From the NCBI GenBank assembly GCA_014529385.2, contig CM043949.1, forward strand, positions 114,085,477 to 114,149,476: a stretch of 64,000 bases of DNA, written 5' to 3'. This DNA comes from Adiantum capillus-veneris (lineage: Eukaryota; Streptophyta; Polypodiopsida; Polypodiales; Pteridaceae). Every line of letters begins with the position of its first letter. The first letter of the stretch is position 1. The notes beneath the pieces are model-generated. The model had not been told where the DNA came from. It saw only the letters and a program-made list of their open reading frames with translations, and searched no databases. Shown piece after piece: positions 58,431 through 64,000 of the stretch. The position numbers and the translations under genes are program-made.

Positions 58431-60280
58431 CACTTGATCAATGATTGGTTCCCAAGAAGGTTGAACATGTAAAATTTAATACACTTGTAACTTGTGTGTA
58501 GTGCAAATTGATATCATAGTGAGCATTTCATTAAAAACAAGTTCCCAATCAGCATAAAGAGAGTACTTAGTTTTCAAAAGCAACATAGCAATTTACATCT
58601 CTCTAATTTGTCATTGACAATACTTGAAAATAAAGAGGAATAGAACAATTGACAACAATTGAGGATCGGATTTACATGGAGCCGATTCCCCCTCCATAAA
58701 GGCTTTGTATTATAGCTTCTCTCATCAAAGGATAATTTTGTACAATACAATTCTTGTGTTCCTTGACAAAACTCATTGGTGCAATGAAGATGAAAGCTTC
58801 ATGCACCAGATTATGCTTGAAAAACACACCTAATGTCCCTATCCTCAGTCCTCCCAAGACCTCACACACCTTCAAAAATGGTGAGAGCTAGCAGGGATGA
58901 GGATAGATTGAGAGAGAAAAGGTGTATCTTACAAGAAAGAAGTATTCTCCCCACATAACTACTCTAATATCATAGCTTAGCTTAGTAATTAGCATGGTAG
59001 AGGAGATGAGCATGCCATTGAAGCTTGGCTCTTAGTTGGAATTGCATTTCATAGCCAAGAGTTGTTGGTGTAGCCATCTACTTATCAATGCTTGGAGAAG
59101 GAGATGGAGTTATTCGTGCACGCATGAGTTGTGGTTGTGTGTGTGTAGCAAAGTGTAAGTCAAAAATGCAACCCTCTCTCTCTGTTGGTCGACCCCTCTT
59201 GCTAAATGCTAATGTTGGTCTGCCATTGGCTCATGTAAAGCGTAGACAATCACAAATTAGAGGCATAATTGATAGCCTTGTGACATGTGTCCCCCTTTCC
59301 CCTTTTGTGAGAGCTTTAGGTAACTTAATAATTCATTTAAACTCTCATGTGGACCTTTTAGTATTTTGGCCAATAGGAATCAAGCATGACATTGGGGTAT
59401 TGGATGCTCATTGGGCCCCTTGGTAGACTGTTCAATAGTCTTATAGGGAGCTTAATTTCTATTAGTTATTTTATCAAGCATTTTTGAATTGATTAGACTA
59501 TATACTCTAGCCTTATTCTCATTGGTCCTCTCGCTTCCCATTGTCTCATGTAAAGCTTAGCCAATCACAAATTAGAAGCATAATTGATAGCCTTGTGACA
59601 TGTGTCCCCCTTTCCCCTTTTGTGAGATCTTTAGGTAATTTAATAATTCATTTAAACTCTCATTGAACATTATGGCCAATAGGAATCACGCAAGACATTG
59701 GGCTGTTGGATGCTCATTGGACCCCCCGACAGTTTTTTAGGGAGCTTAGTTTCTCTTGGTTCTTTTATCAAGAATTTTTAAATTGATTAGAATAAGTTTA
59801 CTCTAGCCTAATTCTCATTGGTCCACCTGTATGGCCATCCAATAGGATTTGAGGAAAGATTGGGGGAAAATGGCCTAGGAGCCTGACATGTGTCCTGTAT
59901 TCCCTCTAGGGAGAGCTTGGGAGTGTGTGTGTGTGTGTTTCTCTCTCCTTTCATACTCTTAGGGAATGCCCCGTGCCTTATAGGGATGTGGGAATACTTT
60001 TGAGTCTTCCCTCCACAATCCAATTTTCCCAGCTTTGACCATTGCTGCTTTTCAATTAAAGTCTTGGAACCTTAGCCTATGGAAGTCTTAATGGAGCTGA
60101 ACCTTAGGTATTTTAAGCCCCATTGAAGCACAGTTCTCTTTTGAACAATGTCCCCTTTTGGATCCCTATTTTCCCTTCTTTGGATCCCTTACAGAGACCA
60201 GTTTGGCAACCTTACCAATATTCTAGCTTTTACTCTCCTCGTACTTTCCAATATTAAATGATCAGTTTAACATATATGAC
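58425..60280 (-). repeat. Chromovirus copy 3: LTR-like block with internal duplication
   Basis: Same order of sequence as 54,020-55,600 but longer, because about 59,235-59,535 and 59,550-59,830 are tandem copies of one segment (CAATCACAAATTAGARGCAT ... CTCATTGGTCC). It directly abuts the truncated pol of copy 2. Confidence 0.7.
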
Positions 60281-61760
60281 ATTACCTCTCTCTTGAAATC
60301 ATAGTCCTCCGTGACTATGAGGTAGAGAAGATAAAGCCTACTCATTAGTCCGTTTGCTAGCAGGTAGAGGATCCCTATTTTACCTTATGACTCCATTCTA
60401 GAATGAATGACTAGCCAGTTTTCTAGCGGGTAGAGTATCCCTATTTTACCTTAAAACACTATTCTAGAATGAATGACTAGTCCATTTGGTGCTTGAGAGC
60501 CTTAGCTGCCACAAGCATGTCTGCACTTAAGACCATATCAATCTTCCATAGTAGAGTGGCAAACTCTACTTGGTGTTTGGGAGACGTCATCTCCACAAAC
60601 ATGATCCTAAGCATGCATACTTATTAACATTTGTGCACAATAAAGAAAAAGAGAGTCTTATAAGACAAAAACTTTGTTCATTTGAACATATTTACATTTG
60701 CTTACTCTAGGGAATCATTGTAAGCATTGGACAAGGTTTAGGTTATCCTTTAATTGTATGCCTTGCATCCATCTAACACCTTCAAAAGGATAATTTTTAA
60801 AATTGATAAGATCTCGGGGGGTTCATTATGTGTAAAACTACCATATCACGTGCGTTCAAGACATGTTTGTAAAACCTCTTATCTGTGAATTTTGTTAAGA
60901 ATATAATGTACCCTTTTCTTTTAAAATCTGTAAGTTTTTTTCAAATTTGAAAAAATAATACCCTTCTGTATATATATTTATGTAAGTTTCAAGAACTTTA
61001 ATGAACTCACGTGATAGGTTACATTTTTATTAGGTGACCTCCCCAGGGATAAGATATTGTCGGATAGGCTTACCACCTCGTAATACCTTGTATTCATGTC
61101 AGAGAATGGACTAGGGTTGTACCACCTCTTCTTGGTCCTCTATCTCCGGTGGGTCTTCAATGATTGCTTCTTTAGGTGGCTTTCCTTTGTAAGGCTTTAG
61201 TAGGCTCACGTGGAAAGCATTGTGTATGAGCCAATGGTTAGTAAATTTGAGTTGTTAGGTCATCTCATTGATTGGCCTAAGAATCTGAAAGGGGCCATAG
61301 TACCTCTTTGCTAACTTAACATAGTACTTTTGGTGTCCCGTAGGATTCTTGCCCGTCCTGTGCCTAAATCAAGTCTTGGGAAACTTAAGCAAGATCCAAT
61401 CCTTTTGTTTAAAGGCTAGGGATATTTTGTGATTTTCAAAAGTAGCCTTTTGCCTTTGCTAAGAGATGGATATAGCATCCTTAAAATTTTGAAAAGATTC
61501 TTGCAGGTCTCAGCTATATTCATCTGCAACGAAGATCTTCCCATTACCTTAAGTAGCAGGGGACTTTTTGATATACCCTCTATCACCTCAAAAGGTGCTT
61601 TTCCCGTGGAAGTATGTACAATGTTATTGTTAGCATACTCCTTTAAGGGTTAGTACTTCTCCCATTGGGATTTTTGATCTACTTCTATGACATAATCTTT
61701 TAGTAGATCAAGAATTGTTAGGTTAGCTATTTCACTTTGGCCATCCGTTTAAGTAAGGCA
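60280..61760 (-). pseudogene. Chromovirus copy 3: 3' noncoding block and integrase C-terminal part
   Basis: Conserved noncoding block 60,280-60,690 (with a 66-bp tandem duplication at about 60,348-60,480). Then minus-strand coding text homologous to copy 2: chromodomain remnants, HWLIHNAFHVSLLKPYKG-type text near 61,220, GHQKYYVKLAK near 61,320 and the region before it to about 61,750, ending in the sequence that precedes the integrase YHPQT motif. A 235-bp insertion sits at 60,813-61,047. It is truncated at 61,750, where unrelated DNA begins. Confidence 0.75.
60813..61047. mobile_element. 235-bp MITE-like insertion with 8-bp target duplication
   Basis: Exact GATAAGAT flanks both sides (60,805-60,812 and 61,048-61,055). 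The ends CTCGGGGGGTTCATTA and, inverted, CTGGGGAGGTCACCTA are partly complementary. Copy 2 has no insertion at the equivalent place (about 56,070). A/T-rich, no coding capacity. Confidence 0.75.
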
Positions 61761-61769
61761 AGAGAAGCT

Positions 61770-62060
61770 AGAGCCTGAGAGTCCACCACCCAATAACCCA
61801 CTATATAGCATAGCCCCTGGCCCTTTGCCCTAGTTGGACTCCTTTTCCACACTGCCTAGCCCAGCCTTTCCCTTGTCTAGTCCATCCTTGCCGGTGTCCT
61901 CACATTACTCCTCCCTTAAGAAGAGTTTTCGTCCTTGAAAACAAAAGTGGGAAACTTCTTCTTAAGAACACTAATGTTTTCCCCAGTGGCATCCTTCATG
62001 GATTCAGCTGTTTGGTTAACCGGAACACGGTTCTTCAAGAGGTTCAATGAAACCAAGAGT
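61770..62060 (-). pseudogene. Probable 3' end of another gypsy polyprotein
   Basis: Minus strand VPVNQTAESMKDATGEN and KKKFPTFVFKDENSS with TTAAGGGAGGAGTAATGTG right after. A short FxDENS(L)-type tail followed by a purine tract is typical of plant gypsy 3' ends. Only this tail is recognisable. Confidence 0.4.
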
Positions 62061-64000
62061 TAAGATCTTGATTTTCCACATTATTGTCCATTTGCAACCA
62101 ACTTGTGTTATCGATTCCTATCGAAGCATAGTGTGTAGACTCCATTTAGAACACACATGAGTATGCAAAACGAGTTATCACACAAAGATATGCCCTAAAG
62201 GGTACCTCTTTTCACTTTCCATGAAAGTAACCTAGTAACATGACTCATTAGCCAAGTTTAATTCCTTGACTTGTTTTCCAAGTTCAGCAGCAGTAAACAA
62301 CCCCACCATAACTAGTGTTCAAGATTGAGAACTTGATTTATTAATGAAGAGACTACACCCAATGAACACATGATTTAACTTATGGTAAGAAAACTCCAAG
62401 TAGAGCAATAAATTCTTACCAATTGGATCGTGTGGTGCTAAGATACGCACTTTCATATCCTTTAGCACAAGATTACACTTTGTAATCTACTTATCCCCTT
62501 GGATAACTGACAATATTGAGGTGTGTTTCCCGCACGGTTTACAGACAGTCTTTCCAGATGACTGGTAAACGGGAATCACAATACCGTACCTCATTGCTGA
62601 CCAATCAACAATTGACTGAATAACCATCATGGTTAACTTAAAAGATCCACAAACACCCAATCGGAGCCATGACCTCTATTGGTGATTGGTAGACAGAAAA
62701 AGTAAACTCATTGAGATACTGCACATAGAGTGCACAATACTTCATAAGCAACAACTTGATGAATACGCATGCCGTTCCAAATTAGCCTTTGCTAAACACT
62801 AGGGCCCATAACACCTAGTGTGCATGCATTTAGCAAAAAACAGATTCCAAACCTGTATATTCATGGTGATCCTTGCCAATACTTATGGAAAATGTGATGC
62901 GCGTAGTACACATCTAAAGAAATGTAAATAGTTCTGAAAATAAATTAAATACTTTCAATTGCAATCTTTTGCAAGCCTTGCTGAAACGTCTGAATCACAA
63001 TAGAAGGGGAAACATTGATCATTTCTAGATACAGACAATGAAACTTTTTCATTAACAACTTAAAGCCTTGCTATATGTATAAACGACCATCTGTAATATT
63101 GTTTAGCAATACTTGTAGCTGAACAAGTTATTCTAGGTATCCGAAAATTTTTGGCCATGGAAATTGCTCCTAATACATCATGCTGAAAATGGTCTAGAAA
63201 CCAAATTTGACTTGCACCTAGGGACTTTGTCGTGACACATAATTGAAATAATGGCACCAGTGTCAGTCCAGAGACTCATATCCTCCACATGTGGAATATG
63301 TCTCATGTAAAGATGTCTAAAAAAGAACATCCTTCAAGTACAAGATGTACTTGTGTGTGGAGGTAACTCTACACACTCTGTGATAAGAGTGAGAGGGACC
63401 CTCATTCATTGCTTCACACTAGCTAAACCGAACTCCTTGAGTCCCTAGACCATGTTGTATCCCATGTGATAGCATGTGCCAAATTGAATCCTACAAGTGG
63501 ATTCATAACAACATAATGTACATTGGACACTATGGCCCAAAATACTTGTTTCGACATGCCCTTGGCATGGACCTTTAAAAGTCAAGCATATTTAAAAGAC
63601 TTGAAAAAACCAAGCAATGCATACTAAAAACTGGAATAACACCAAATCAATAGATGCGTATATGGAGATTTCACTGAATGTTCACTTACTCGTGTTCAAA
63701 TACAGAGGAACACGTCGTCCAACTGTGAAAAACAAGAAACATTGCACTGGAAACCCTGGGTGTTGCCTTTGCAATCCAAACCCTTTGATTAGAATCTACG
63801 TAGTCAACACCCTTTGTAGAAACTGCTAGACTAGCAGGTAACGATAACCAACATAGTCAACAGTGTACAAAGTGATTGGAATCACCTTTAGAAGTAGAAT
63901 TCGTCTGCTACCGTGTGGTATATTACAAACTGCTTTCCTTGAATGTATAACCAGAATAGATCAAACTGTGATCCTTCAAGACTATGGGGTGATTCAGTAA
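62061..64000. other. Unassigned DNA
   Basis: No frame longer than about 70 codons. A minus-strand stretch near 63,270 reads SLWTDTGAIISIM, which could be a retropepsin DTGA site, but no supporting domain was found on either side. No repeats or RNA genes recognised. Confidence 0.3.

Noticed and set aside
63060-63300. Retropepsin-like DTGA on the minus strand
   Set aside because: An isolated motif in a shattered region with no neighbouring gag, RT or GRP-type motif; recorded only as a possibility.

Overview
This window looks like transposon-rich nuclear DNA of a land plant. I found no ordinary host gene, no rRNA gene and no intact tRNA gene. The plant signals are Ty3/gypsy elements of the Tat-like (two RNase H domains) and chromovirus types, an endogenous Caulimoviridae pararetrovirus, L1-like and other non-LTR elements, tRNA-derived SINE-like pieces, and long (CT)n/(CA)n microsatellites. 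My best guess is a fern or other non-seed plant, because the non-LTR element at 38.9-45.6 kb and the transposase-like family at 8-9 kb and 24.5-28.4 kb resemble sequences I associate with fern genomes. That is inference only.

Layout. 0-4.3 kb: decayed Tat-like Ty3/gypsy element on the + strand, cut by the window start, ending in a polypurine tract and the start of an LTR. 4.3-7 kb: LTR-like and unassigned DNA. 7-8.05 kb: array of short palindromic GCTAACTAGC words. 8.05-9.15 kb: minus-strand copy A of an uncharacterised transposase-like gene, split by a 360-bp foldback element. 9.3-9.6 kb: (GA)n. 10-10.8 kb: a gag fragment joined directly to a PPT and LTR. 12.1-16.6 kb: decayed L1-like LINE containing a tandem duplication with a 43-bp G run. 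17.2-17.8 kb: degenerate telomere-like repeats. 18.5-21.1 kb: SINE-like pieces and a LINE endonuclease fragment. 24-28.4 kb: a second foldback element, then + strand copy B of the transposase-like gene.

28.9-38.6 kb: a clear nested structure. A nearly complete Tat-like element (29,765-36,890, two LTRs of about 863 bp) sits inside a minus-strand chromovirus, with a short target-site duplication. A second decayed + strand gypsy RT follows. 38.6-45.6 kb: three minus-strand remnants of one non-LTR family, each abutting a CT-rich tract. 45.7-49.97 kb: decayed endogenous pararetrovirus (promoter, Met-tRNA primer site, movement protein, coat protein), cut off by another TAGCAT-rich array. 51.2-54 kb: minus-strand gag-protease remnant. 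54-61.8 kb: two truncated minus-strand chromovirus copies in direct repeat, each carrying a different TIR-type insertion that can be verified against the sister copy. 61.8-64 kb: probable gypsy 3' end, then unassigned DNA.

Nothing here forms a working pathway. The coding pieces are parts of selfish elements, nearly all broken by stops, frameshifts, deletions or nested insertions. The features most likely to be poorly described are the transposase-like family with its array-filled intron, the foldback elements linked to it, and the non-LTR family that ends in CT repeats.
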